Source: Coccinella septempunctata (Eukaryota; Arthropoda; Insecta; Coleoptera; Coccinellidae). From it: a stretch of 64,000 nt of DNA. The notes under the pieces are model-generated. The model had not been told where the DNA came from. It did no database searches and saw only the letters and a list, made by a program, of their open reading frames with translations. A program made the translations under genes and the position numbers. This document shows positions 40,780-51,555 of this stretch, piece after piece. The DNA lies in assembly GCF_907165205.1 (NCBI RefSeq), contig NC_058192.1:28114001-28178000 (forward strand). Reading direction: 5' to 3'. Every line of letters starts with the position of its first letter. Position 1 is the stretch's first letter.

Positions 40780-41450
40780 TGATGGTCATGAGAGGTGATG
40801 ATGGTAGGCTGGTGACTAATTGGTTTACTAAACCTTTCTCTTCTGGTAGACTTCTTAACTACAACTCGCATCACCCCATGTCTCAGAAAATTGGAACAAT
40901 AAAAAAAATTTTGTATAGAGCTTACCATCTGAGTCATGAACAATATCATCCAGAAAGTGAGAGGAAAGTTGTGCAGATGTTAGGACTCAACAATTATCCT
41001 AGATCGTTAGAGAGAAAAATCATAAATGAATATAAATATAAAACATTAAATATAAATAAACCAACAGAGAAAGTGAGTATATTGAAGCATTTCAGATTTC
41101 CTTATACAGAAGGGATTGTTTGAAACAATTAAAAGAATCGTAGGAATGTCAACATAAGATTGCACTCTTGCTTTTTATCCGATCAATAAATTGGGCCAAA
41201 TTTACACCAAATTGAAAGATGAAACCAAGAAAGTAGAAACGTCTAACGTAGTATAGAAGGTAAAGTGCGAAGGCTGCGATAAAAGCTAAATTGGGATGAC
41301 TAAACAATATATAGGCTCTAGAATTAATAAACACTCGAATGACTTTAAACCAATAAATAGAACGAAAAAAGAGAAAACAGCCTTAGACAAACAACATTTC
41401 AATACCGGTCATAATTCCTTCGTTTTATTTCTTCACCTATGCTTGCATAA
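40780..41450 (+). pseudogene. P2: Penelope-like element fragment in A3
   Basis: The frame reads LVTNWFTKPFSSGRLLNYNS, HHPMSQKIGTIKKILYRAYH, LSHEQYHPESERKVVQMLGL and NNYPRSLERKIINEYK. This is the conserved Penelope block after the RT palm (D.Y.KP..SGR.LN..S.HP). After a break, 41180-41430 gives GQIYTKLKDETKKVETSNVV, GMTKQYIGSRINKHSNDFKP and LDKQHFNTGHN, a degenerate GIY-YIG domain. Not functional. Confidence 0.8.
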
Positions 41451-41966
41451 TAAGACCTATCAACCGAAATATTTTCGAAGAAAGCCGTTATGTTCTCATA
41501 GGGGGTACCGATTTATATCATGCCATTGTTTTCCATCGACCAGTCCCATGTTTGTGGCTGAAACCGTATATGTCTTTTGTTTTCGAAGTTCATATATTTC
41601 CGAGCCCATTGATTGACCGAACAATTTGAGTTTGTCCAATGAGGGAATAGGTTGCCTATGGTGGGGACAGTTTTCCGCGGAGAGGTACCTACTTCTTCCA
41701 GTTCCGGGCTGAAGGTCAAGATCAATATGAATTGAGATCGAGGGATGAGTGAGAGTCTATTTATCAAATCAGTTTCATCTAAGAGTTTAGTTAGAAGAAG
41801 TAAGTACTTTTTCTGACGCCTAAAGACCGTTGAAAAGCAGACACTTAGAAGACGCTACCACCTTAGTCTTCATCGATACCCTTCTCTACTGAATCTCAAT
41901 TCTACCCGGGCTCTCTAATCTTTGGAGATTCTGTGAGAGACGTGGGGCTTTGACTGATTGCCCTAC
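41451..41966 (+). other. LTR-like stretch before a second TGGCGCCCGAGCA
   Basis: About 515 bp without coding signal, ending ATTGCCCTAC immediately before TGGCGCCCGAGCA (41967-41979). That position is typical of an LTR end and primer site. No TG start or second copy was found, so it is only a candidate LTR. Confidence 0.35.
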
Positions 41967-42039
41967 TGGCGCCCGAGCAACCGTAAGGAGCGGCCAGAGT
42001 ACGAAAAGTCTGTCACAATACAGAAAATAAATAATACTG

Positions 42040-43243
42040 ACAATATACCAAAATACCTTGCAACAGAACGTAAATTGCGTAAGTTAATGAGCTGCAATAC
42101 CAGAACAAAGAAAATACAGAATTGGAGAGGACGAAATCTCCCTGGATATCTTGTGAGAGAAGTTGTCCAGATGAAGAAGCTCAAAATGACACCATCACAG
42201 TATATTAAGACTAACGAGGCCAGAATTTCAATATAAATTGCAAGACTGAAACAACAGAAATCAAGGTATGAAACTCAGCAGTTAGGAAACAAAATCAGAA
42301 AATCACCATCAATCAATGTACTAGAAGAGGATTCACCAAATGTGGAAGATGTAACGAAATACTTCTCAGAATTGTACAAGAAGAATAACGAACCTTAAAA
42401 TATTCCTTGTCTCAACAAATGGCTACATGAACTCGGAAATAAATATAAGGGTTACGATTATCAGTGGCAGTGTGACCCTCAACAAATTAAAGATAAGATC
42501 AACCAGGCACTTAAGCATGCAGCACCGTGGAAGTCACCAGGAAAAGACGGCATCCCAACCTTCCTCTACAAAGTACTACCAGCAGCAAAATCACAGTTAG
42601 AAGAATGTATGATCCAGTCAATCAGAGGAGAATACCTACCCATAGAGAATGATTGCCGAGCAGAAGTTGTTCTTATACACAAAAAGGAGACCATACTAAT
42701 ATATCAAACTTTCGACCAATAGCATTATTGAACACAGACTATAAAATATTGACTGCCACCATTACACAGATGCTATTAGAAAAAGTGGAGGATTGGATCC
42801 CAAAACAACAGCTGGCTCGAAAACATATATGGGCCACTATCCACGGAATGCTAATGGACAAAGCATTAACACAAACTGCCAGAATGAACAGGAGCAAACA
42901 TTACTCGGCTTGGTATGATTTTCAGAAAGCCTATGACTCCAAAAGCAATAGCCAGTTGAAAAGACTGATTGACAGACTGTCATTAGCCAAAAACATCGAA
43001 AGGCTACTGAAGAACCCCATGGGACTATGGTCAATCCGAGTGAGAGTAGGTAAGATGACAACACCCATTTATTAAAAAGGGGAGTCTATCAGGGTGATTC
43101 AATAAGCCCCCTTCTGTTTAAACTGCTTACAGCAAGTATTATAAACCATATCATTACAGATCCAAAAACAGCCAGAGAAACAAGGGGTCGATACAACATC
43201 ATTGCTTTTATGGATGATTTTAAGTGCCATACAGTTATAGAAG
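42040..43243 (+). pseudogene. A3 reverse transcriptase (partial)
   Basis: Pieces: RTKKIQNWRGRNLPGYLVRE, MKKLKMTPSQYIKTNEARIS, a stop at 42234-42236, then PWKSPGKDGIPTFLYKVLPA, NFRPIALLNTDYKILTATIT, QLARKHIWATIHGMLMDKAL, motif A SAWYDFQKAYDSKS, motif B YQGDSISPLLFKLL (frameshifted) and motif C IAFMDDFKCH. The sequence leaves A3 just after motif C at about 43243. Confidence 0.75.
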
Positions 43244-45349
43244 AGAACCACGAATACAGCAACGAAACAAATGCCAATGCAACAAATGAGGAAGAAAATA
43301 GCAGGGAGTTTAACATGCTGGAAGCCCAGTATCAACTAATATGTGAAAAGGTAGGAGAAAAACAGAGGAAGAAAATCCACAAATTTTATCTGAGAAAAGG
43401 CAATGAAAGGCATGTAAAATTGATCGATCAAATACTTGAAAAGCGCATCCTCCAAATATTCAACGATGTTCCCAGTCAAAATGCAAGCAGATGTAAATGC
43501 AAAAAGGCGATCTATTTTGCAGGGATTCTCCTCAGGAAAATTCTAATTAAAGAAAGAAACCAACAGCCGAAATTCAAATTAACAGAATCCAAAATAAATA
43601 AGTTGAAAGAACACAACCATAGAGCACAGAAAATACTGAATTGGAGAGGAGGGAAGTTTGGCGCAAGTCTGATTGGTGAAGCCAGACAGATGAAGAGGTT
43701 AGGCATGAGGCCAAAACAATATATCAAAGCCAACGAAGATCGAATTAGCATGCTTGAAAAACAACTGGAGGCCCAGAAAAAACGATACGAAATAGCTAAC
43801 CTTCGCTCAAAATTCCAGGAGTCACCGTCCATAAGAACGATACAAACAGGAACAAGGATGTGCCCGGTATATGTGAAGGGTGTGGAAAATTACTTCCAAG
43901 ATCTCTATGGAAAAGCAGATAAAGAAGCGCCAACGCCATGCTTAGATGCAATGCTCAAAAACTACCGAAGATCCACAGCAGGTAAGAATTATGAGAAACA
44001 ACTGAATGAGGAAAGCATAAGAAAATATCTTGAAGAAAGCTTGCAGAATTTATCACCGTGGAAAGCAGCTGGTGAAGACCGCATACCCAACTACATCTAT
44101 AAAATTTTCCGCTCTGCAAAAGAATATCTTTTAAGATTCGTGACTGACACACTTATTGGAAAATATCAGTAGAAGAAAAGGACTGCCGAGCAGAGGTCAT
44201 ATTGATACATAAGGGTGGAAATGCAAACGATCCATCAAATTATCGACCAATTGCACTGTTGAACACTGACTACCAATATTCTCAAGTCAAACCTACCTGA
44301 TTGGGCTGTACCAGTGGAACAGTTGGCAAGAAAAGGTGTATGGGGTACAATCCAGGGCTTGCTAATAGACAAGTCTGTAACACAGCAGGCACGAATGAAT
44401 AGAAGGAAACACTATTCGGCATGGTACGACTTTTGATTCGATCTGCCATAAACAACAAGAGACTAATAGGAGTACTCCCAATTCATCGCAATATTAAGAA
44501 ACTTATCAAAACACTGATGCAACAATGGTCCTTCCGAGTGCAAGTGGGGAAAGAGAAAACCAGACCAATATATTATATATAAAAAAAGGTATGTACCAGG
44601 GTGACTCGATGAGCCCACTATTGTTCATCCTATTAACAGCCTCCATCATTATGCATCTCAAGACTAGCAAAAAAGTTATGAAGGACACCTCAGGAAAATT
44701 CCAACTGCTGGCATACATTGATGACATCAAATGTCACACCGCAACAAAGAAAGGGCTTCGAACAGTACCTCGAGAACTAGAAAGGAGCACCAGAGAGCTG
44801 GGACTTAAGCTGAACGCAAGAAAATGTGGGATGTACGATGGGGCGAGTGAGGATGAGGAAGGAGATGCCTTGTTCTTACCGGAAGTCAGGAATGGTTACA
44901 GATACCTAAGCATACAACAACTGGAAAGGGAAACAGATGCAAATTATGAAACAGTGAAGGCAAAAGCAATGCAAACCACAAAACAAATATTCGAATCAGT
45001 TCTCACTACTCCACAGAAAGCCCAACTTTACAACAGCACTGTGGTACCCAGTGTCATCTACGTCATAGGCAACTTATACCCCGATGAAAAAAGAACATCA
45101 ACTCTGAAGAAATGCAGAGATATTGATAAGGAGGTGAGGAAAGTCCTTGTGAAAAATAATATAAAGGGGAAAACAACATCAAATGACCATGTCTTCCTCC
45201 CAATCAGCAAGAGAGGAATCGGCCTGAAGTCTATCGAGGTGGAAACAGAAATTCAGATGGTCAGGAAGGGCATATACATCAGGTCACATACTGAAATGGA
45301 AGAAGCAGAGGAAAAATATCTGGCCCTGCAAAGAGTATTGACCAAGTGA
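43244..45349 (+). pseudogene. A4 reverse transcriptase
   Basis: Frame 1 (to 44172): KKIHKFYLRKGNERHVKLID, LKEHNHRAQKILNWRGGKFG, RLGMRPKQYIKANEDRISML, SPWKAAGEDRIPNYIYKIF. After deletions that remove part of DYKILT and the motif A DF.KAF, a second frame (44525-45349) has YQGDSMSPLLFIL, LAYIDDIKCHTA (YIDD), YRYLSIQQLERETDANYETV and LKKCRDIDKEVRKVLVKNN. The opening residues before 43244 belong to A3. Confidence 0.85.
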
Positions 45350-46110
45350 CCAAGAATTCGTGATGGACAAATATGAATGCCCTGAAATTAGATATGACAC
45401 CCAAAACATCAGGAAAAACTGCAGCTTGCTCAAAAAACACATAGAGACCACATTCTTTAGCCAACTACGGGAGGGATGGGCCCGGAACATGAATTATGGC
45501 CGGATATTTACGAAGGAAGAGGATATTGAGATTCCAGCCTCCCTGTCGCCGCTCATGGATGGGTGGAGGTTTTTCTTACTGCATAGTGCCTCAGAGGAGC
45601 AAATACATGGCTTAGGTTGTATCCCGGGAAGACAGAAGAGCTTCAGAAAGGGATGCAACAAAACAGAAACTGTGCACCACGTAAGCAGTGCATGTATCAC
45701 ACCTGCATATACTACCAGGTACGACTATGCAGTACACTGGATCCTGAAAACGTTGCTGAAAAGCCTGGGTGCTGCGGAGGCCATCGGGATCAACCTACAG
45801 TTTGGCAGAGCCACTCTCAATGTGGATTTTGAGGGTAAGAGAAAAGTCGAAATAAGACTGGCATGAAGTTACTCACGGAAAAACGACTGCACCATAATAA
45901 GCCAGACATTTTTATACACCTATGAAATCCAGAGGAAATACTGATCCTCGAAGTCTCAGTCGCTCACCTGCAAAATTATTATAACTGCAGGAGAAAATCA
46001 AGAAAGCAAGGTACGCCATCAACAGCTGATCCCATGCAGACCACCAAAATGTGGGTGAAATATCCAGGGACCTGAATTTAGTTGGAGAGCTACAATCTCT
46101 CTAGAATTGC
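45350..46110 (+). pseudogene. A4 zinc knuckle and restriction-like endonuclease
   Basis: The frame at 45360-45866 reads KYECPEIRYDTQNIRKNCSL, WARNMNYGRIFTKEEDIEIP and SFRKGCNKTETVHHVSSAC. The first knuckle Cys of A1 (SCRKGC) is Phe here. INLQFGRATLNVDFEGKRK follows. After a frameshift come KPDIFIHL, a stop, and EILILEVSVAHLQN. It retains 23 bp (GCCGGATATTTACGAAGG region) that A1 has deleted. A single copy of the 330-bp unit is present. Confidence 0.8.
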
Positions 46111-46478
46111 CTTGTACACCTGGGAATATTCGTGATCGGTTGCTTTGGGGAGATAGTGGCAACTGACGAGCATAAACACTTTAAAAAATTACTTTCTATA
46201 ATAGGAGTGACAAATCTTGATATGAAAATCTTGATCAATAAATGCTCTAACAGTGTTGCTGTCTCCACGAGCAATATCATATTAAAACATGTGGGCTCAT
46301 AGCCTGTGATTTGGCTGTGATAGAAAAGGATTAATCTGTGATAAGTAAATAGACTGTGTTATTTCATTTAAAGATTTTATTCAGGTTCATTGTACATTTG
46401 ATGTTATTTGGTGGGAATGTTGTTACCTGTATATAAGTGTTTAGCCTAGTTAATAAGATACTTACGATCTGTGATGTT

Positions 46479-46520
46479 GAGTCGGAGGACGTCGTCTGGC
46501 TCATGTTTCCTGCAAGAAAC
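46479..46520 (+). promoter_or_regulatory. A4 3'-UTR double hairpin
   Basis: Same bases as A1: GAGTCGGA (46479-46486) with TCTGGCTC (46495-46502), then GTTTC (46505-46509) with GAAAC (46516-46520). Confidence 0.6.
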
Positions 46521-46595
46521 GGTGATATAAACAGTTTCATAAATGACACTATGTATTTATATTTTAGAATGTATGAGACTGATGGAAATAAAGAA

Positions 46596-46603
46596 TATAC
46601 TAC
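46596..46603 (+). other. A4/A5 junction octamer TATACTAC
   Basis: Lies between the A4 terminus GGAAATAAAGAA and the A5 5' UTR that begins CTCTTTTTCGCG. Identical to the A1/A2 junction and to the start of the tRNA-Asp remnant at 40381. Confidence 0.75.
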
Positions 46604-46719
46604 CTCTTTTTCGCGTACGTGGAAGTACGCTTAGTGAAATTTTCGAAATCTACCTTAGCTTACAGTCCATGAACGCTTTTGCGATAGTGTCAAACTGTCT
46701 CCTAACACTATTTGAGGTT

Positions 46720-47318
46720 ATGTCTACCTGGAAACTCTCAGACTACTCAGAAATCGAAATAGTTCGCAATTACCTGCTGGGAAAGAACGGCCCAATAACA
46801 TCTAATGACCATCAAGCCATCAAGGTAAATCTTCCAGATCGCTCATTACCAGCCATCAAGAAAAAATGTCTGGAACTAAAACGTAACCTAAACCCTGAAG
46901 CCAATTTAAACCGACCAAGCAAGTGGTCTGCAGACGAAGTTGATAGACTAATCAGAGAGTACTCCACCACACCAGAGGGACAAATATCTGCCCGTATTGA
47001 TCATATTATTGACTTATTCCCGGGGAGGACAAAAAAAGCCATAGCAACAAAGCTGAGGGAAAATCATCCCGACATACTCGTATATTATAGAACAACACCC
47101 CAAATATCCTCTCAGTGCACGGAAGCACCGCGAATTGATGGGCCGAATCAAGCACCCGATGAAGAACAAAACTTGACAACTCATGGATCGAAAACACAAA
47201 AACAAGAACTGGTTACCCAAGCCCATCAACCCGATGCGAACAATGTGAACATCCACCAAACCCCCAAAAACACCATTCAGATAAATGAAGATACACTTGA
47301 AACTCACAGGAGAGCTTT
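46720..47318 (+). pseudogene. A5 two Myb/SANT repeats (best-preserved N-terminus)
   Basis: The start ATG at 46720-46722 in TTTGAGGTTATGTC is supported by A3 and A6. Repeat 1 (residues 3-54): TWKLSDYSEIEIVRNYLLGK through LPDRSLPAIKKKCLELK. Repeat 2 (residues 68-116): KWSADEVDRLIREYSTTPEG through LFPGRTKKAIATKLREN. The two share W-led helix 1, an acidic helix and a final recognition-type helix R(S/T)..AI. A Gln/Pro/Thr-rich linker follows. No C2H2 finger or protease is seen. Proposed role: recognition of the tRNA-Asp target. It is interrupted at 47304-47318 by the K1 target duplication. Confidence 0.75.
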
Positions 47319-47646
47319 GATGGGTTAACGTCCATTTCTTTAGATTTGGAAATAAAATATCGGGAAATTGGACTATTTTGTAACTTTTATTTCTTAACTA
47401 TGCCGACGTTTCGAGGAAGTTTACCTCTTTCTCAAGGCTGGTCAATTCGTTAAAAGTTGAAGTCATATAAATTATTCAAAAGTAGAGTCAAGGAAGCGTC
47501 AATCGTGCGATACATTTGGAGTGAAACCAGTCAACTTTTAACGAATTGACTAGCCTTGAGAAAGAGGTAAACTTCCTCGAAACGTCGGCATAGTTAAGAA
47601 ATAAAAGTTACAAAATAGTCCAATTTCCCGATATTTTATTTCCAAA
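47319..47646. mobile_element. K1: inverted-repeat element with Penelope-type termini
   Basis: Arms 47345-47460 and 47531-47646 (116 bp each, nearly perfect complement) around a 70-bp centre. It is flanked by a 15-bp repeat TCACAGGAGAGCTTT (47304-47318, 47647-47661). Each arm contains CTTGAGAAAGAGGTAAAC, then TTCCTCGAAACGTCGGC and GAAATAAAAG. This matches the end of Penelope-like element P1 (29803-29855). I infer two Penelope terminal segments in inverted orientation; no coding sequence is present. Confidence 0.75.
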
Positions 47647-47661
47647 TCACAGGAGAGCTTT

Positions 47662-49616
47662 CCAGAAAATTTTCAATTCACTAGGTGACACTAAACCGAG
47701 AATAAACAAGTTCTTTGTAGGAATCCATAACCAGAGAGTTCAGCAATCATGTACTGCAGGAGCGCATCCACCATATATCGACCAATAGCAGCAGTCAGGT
47801 TCAACAAAGAAAAAACATCAAAAAAGCAATATACGCTGCCGGAACCCTACTAGGAAAGCTCACTGTTGAGAAGAGAGGAATTCCTGAGTATATAGCTGTA
47901 GAAAATAAGACCAACTACCTGAAAAAAAAAAACTCTTATACGAGTGAATAAGTTTAGATACCTGGGCTCTGTTATTTCTGAGGATGGCACGATAACAGCT
48001 GATATAAATCACAGAGTAACATCTGGATGGAACAAGTGGCGTGAACTGTCGGGCACCCTCTGTGACCCGAAAATGACAGTGAGAACTGAAGGCAGAATCT
48101 AAAAGGCTGCCGGAAATGAGGGAAATGAAGATGAGACCGAAAGAATACATAAGAACCATTGAGGACAGAATAGCATTGTTACAGCAGAAACTAGAAAACC
48201 TCAAAACAAGACACCGAGTGAATACCCTCAGACGGAAACTCAGTGAAAATCCATCCATCAAATTAATAGACCAAAAAGAAAGGCTCAACCCATCAAAGAT
48301 ACAGGATGTTGGGCAGTTTTTCGCAAGCCTCTATAAGAAAAACGAGTCCACGACCAAGACTCCGGCGCTGGACGAATGGATTTCGAGACTACAGAGAGTG
48401 ACAGCCCCTTGCAGATACGAAGACAGCTCCAAGAAGCCCGAATCGAAGAGCAGGTGAGGCAAGTGCTGGCCAAGACATCCCCATGGAAGGCCTCAGGTGA
48501 GGGCGGCATTCCAGCGTACCTCTATAAGGTTTTGCCAGCTGCAAAGGCCTACCTCCAGAAATTTGTCTACAATGCCGTCACAGGCGGGTACAGCATGATG
48601 GAACCGGACTGCAGGGCAGAAGTAATTCTGATTCATAAAAAAGGAGACCAAGAAGAACCTAGAAACTACCGACCTATCGCGTTGTTGAATACAGATTACA
48701 AAGTATTGACTGGGATCATAACAAATACATTACTCAACCACCTGCCCGACTGGGCAATACCTAAGGTGCAGCTAGCAAGAGGAAAAGTTTGGGGCACCAT
48801 CCAAGGAATGCTGGTCGATAAAGCCATATCCCAGAAAGCACGGCTCAACAGAGGTAAACACTACTCTGCCTGGTACGATTTCAAGAAGGCCTTCGACAGC
48901 ATAAGTCACAGACAGCTAAGAAGATTGATAGGCGAGCTCCCACACCATAGAACCATCAGGAGCCTTCTCAAGAGAGCACTGGAGCTTTGGTCCTTACGAG
49001 TGAGAGTCGGAAGGGAGAAGACCTCACCTATATACATAAAAATAGGCTTGTACCAGGGTGACTCATTAAGCCCCTTTTTATTCATCCTGTAGAGTGCGAG
49101 CATCATTGAGTACATCAAATTAAATCCACATATCATCAAAAACACCAAAGGGAAATTTGACCTCATAGTATTCATGGATGCTATAAAATGTCATGCCAAA
49201 ACAAAAAAAGGCCTAAGGGTGATCACAGACGAACTGAGGAGGTGTGGTGAGGAGATGGGCTTAATTCTGAACACCAACAAGTGTGGCAAGTATTGCAGAA
49301 CAGATGATGATAGCGAAAGCGAAGATTGTGCTCCTTTCCTCCCGGATGTACGTGAAGGTTACAAAAACCTCGGATTAGTGCAGTTAGAGAGAGACACTTC
49401 TCGGAATTACGACTCTGCAGAGAAAAAGACTCTTAAAACAACTGAGAAAATCTTCCAATCTGATCTAACAGTTCCCCAGAAAGTCCACCTCTTTAACATA
49501 ACTGCAGTGCCTAGCGCAATCTACGTCTTTGGAAATATTTACCCCGATGAAAGGAGGAGCACAACGCTGAAGAAGTGCAGGGACCTAGACAAAAGCATAA
49601 GGAAGATCCTAGTCCT
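47662..49616 (+). pseudogene. A5 reverse transcriptase, FMDA active site
   Basis: KKAIYAAGTLLGKLTVEKRG, then (after the RTE patch) MKMRPKEYIRTIEDRIALL. Frame 48376-49092: TSPWKASGEGGIPAYLYKVL, EVILIHKKGDQEEPRNYRPI, ALLNTDYKVLTGIITNTL, VQLARGKVWGTIQGMLVDKA, motif A SAWYDFKKAFDSI, motif B YQGDSLSPFLFIL. A TAG follows at 49090-49092, then motif C IVFMDAIKCH, in which the second catalytic Asp is Ala. Thumb VREGYKNLGLVQLERDTSRN. Confidence 0.85.
47938..48104 (+). pseudogene. RTE-type RT fragment inside A5
   Basis: The frame VNKFRYLGSVISEDGTITAD, INHRVTSGWNKWRELSGTLC and DPKMTVRTEGRI is the RTE/BovB thumb region (KYLGS.I..DG....IN.RI..GW.KWR...G.LCD..M). It interrupts A5 between KNKTNYLKK and RLPEMREMKMRPKEYI. 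It is 5'- and 3'-truncated, so it may be a recombination or repair patch. Confidence 0.7.
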
Positions 49617-49650
49617 TCACTGGGTTCTGAAATACATTTTAATGAACCAA

Positions 49651-51555
49651 GATGCCTCTCACGAATGGTCGGCACCTTGACGTTGGTGTGAGAGCTTAAG
49701 TGAACTGTGATGATTCTTGGAGCAAGGTCGACGGAACACTGTTCTGGTAGGGTCTCCCATGTCGATAAGGTCCAAGTTGAGCGGTGAAAACTAAGACTTA
49801 ACCCCAAGCCGTGGTGTAAGATATCGTGCCCAGGGCTGAATGGCACCGGGTGGAGTGTGTCGCGAACGATTCCCTGGGGAAATCGGGTCGCATCCCCGCA
49901 TCCCCTTGTAAATAGACCTTCCCTCGGAAGCTCTGCCGACGGCGACTTTTATTTCTTCGTCACTCGAGGGAACTATATGGATTGTCTATCGAAACCAAAC
50001 AAAACTCCACAGGTTGCACTGCAGCCTGACACCGAGGGCACCTCCACTGGAGGGGCTCACGGTAAAAACCAATGACGGCACCGAAAAAGGCACCTTAAGT
50101 AAATGAAGGGAACTCAAAACCGGGGCCTTCATCGACCACCGTCCCTAATAAAAGACGGAACCTCAGTGGTGCAGAAAAAAAAGAACGAGAAGGTCTCGCG
50201 CAAACTCGGCCAGTCAAGATATGGAGGTGGGCTCGGCGGGAGCACTCGTCGAGTCTGTCTCCCGTTGCCCTACCGGAATCTAAGGAGACCGGCGGGCACC
50301 AGAGGATGGCGGTGGAGGGGTAATTGAGCCCTGGATTAGGGGAGGCGAAATGAGGGGCCTTTCCTTCAAAGGCGGTAGGCTCTTGTGCTCGCCCAAGGAT
50401 ACGAATCCGAGGGCGTGTATTCTTGCTTCCACTAATTTAAGGGCTCAATTACAAACAAATTTCTGTTTCAGAGATCTGGTAGCGGTTCAGATTCTAGACT
50501 GTAGAAGACCGCTGGAAAATCTAGTGATGTGTTCGGCATACCTTCCCTACGACTCTCCGGACCCACCGCCATCAAGGGAATTGGTGGAGCTGATCGAATT
50601 CTGTCAAGGGAAGGGATGGCCCTTGCTCGTTGAGTGTGACGCTAATGCCCATCATGTTTTGTGGGGTAGCACTGGGGTCAACCGAAGGGTTGACTTTTTG
50701 TATTCAACAAGTCTTAACCTACTCAATAGAGGTGATGAGCCGATCTTCGTTAATTCGAGAAGAAGGCTTCACTATCAAAGGGAACAGAATTTCAAAGGGA
50801 CCAGAAATTTTCAGGAATCCGAGAAGAACAGATTTGTCCAATTATTTGACAGACCTTTCTGACAACCTGGGACAGGAGAACCTTGTACCAAAGGCCACGA
50901 GAGAATTGGACACTATTGCTGACAAGCTGCAAGAGTCCATTATCTCAGCCTATCACAGCAGTTGTAGACCTCAGTTTCCTAGACCAAAGGGTCAGACGAA
51001 GTGGTGGACACCTCAGCTGACCGATACCAGACTTACTAGCAGGCATCTCTTCAACAGGACAATGAGACCTGGCCTTGGAAATGACTAGGAAGATTACAAA
51101 TAGGCCCCGAAGAGATACAATGGACTCATAAGGAAGTCGAAGCGTGAATCGTGGAGGCGCTTCTGTAGCGACATAGAGGGTGCACGTGAAGCCAATAGGC
51201 TAAGCAAGATACTCTCTGCAGGAGGCGCAGTCACGATAGACTACTTAAAGCTTCCTACCGGGCATACAACATGCTCAGAGGAGGAAAGCTTAAGACAAAT
51301 CCTAGAGGCGAATTTTCCGGACTTCGCAGAGAACAAGAACACGCAGGATGAGCGCCAATGACATGCCTCACGAGAGGACTGGAAGTTGGCTCGTGAGTGG
51401 TGACACAGTCTCGAATCCGATGGGCTATTTACAGATTCAAGCCCTACGAAGCAGCAGGCGAGGACGGCATAGTTTCGGCACTCCTTATTAAGAGGCTGGA
51501 TGCGTTGTCTTCCCCACTGCTCCACATACTCCGAGCGAGTCTAGCTCTAGGACTG
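49651..51555 (+). mobile_element. B2: I/LOA-like LINE, 5' part
   Basis: Starts CCTCTCACGAATGGTCGGCA, the reverse complement of the B1 5' end, so the 5' end is complete. ORF1 remnant at 49980-50330 (TPQVALQPDTEGTSTGGAHG; the DUF4780 part is deleted). Endonuclease from 50350 (GLSFKGGRLLCSPKDTNPRA, WPLLVECDANAHHVLWGS). RT N-terminus 50880-51555 with frameshifts (SYHSSCRPQFPRPKGQTKWW, YKAAGED equivalent near 51445). It stops abruptly after CTAGGAC at 51555. The missing middle is partly in B3. Confidence 0.8.

Larger units (their letters stand above)
40403..43243 (+). mobile_element. A3: R2-superfamily LINE, interrupted, 3'-deleted
   Basis: Begins with a short 5' UTR after TATACTAC (40395-40402). 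Then comes a Myb frame from ATG 40469, a foreign block (about 40684-41980), and RT sequence to 43243. There it fuses to A4 in the middle of the motif C region. The RT part differs clearly from A1/A4 and may be a separate subfamily. Confidence 0.7.
43244..46595 (+). mobile_element. A4: R2-superfamily LINE, 5' part lost
   Basis: Closest relative of A1. It starts at AAGAGAACCACGAATACAGC, equal to A1 4530-4550, and runs to GGAAATAAAGAA at 46595. It then has TATACTAC and A5. Small deletions (near 44273, 44433 and 45338) and frameshifts break it. It keeps the full 3' UTR without MITE M1, which gives the empty-site reference. Confidence 0.85.
46604..49616 (+). mobile_element. A5: R2-superfamily LINE, 5' complete, 3' coding part lost
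   Basis: The most complete 5' end of the family: 116-bp 5' UTR, then an ATG. It is interrupted by the inverted repeat K1 (47319-47646) and an RTE fragment (47938-48104). The RT ends abruptly after IRKILV at 49616, about 35 bp before LINE B2. A family A 3' terminus at 62960-63024 is probably the other end of this copy. Confidence 0.75.

Noticed and set aside
43210..43243. A single 320-residue protein starting MDDFKCHTVIEENHEY
   Set aside because: The first residues are A3 motif C and the rest is A4; the frame is a recombination chimera.
47319..47646. Ordinary MITE of a cut-and-paste transposon
   Set aside because: The 15-bp target duplication and arm similarity to the P1 terminus fit a Penelope-derived element better.
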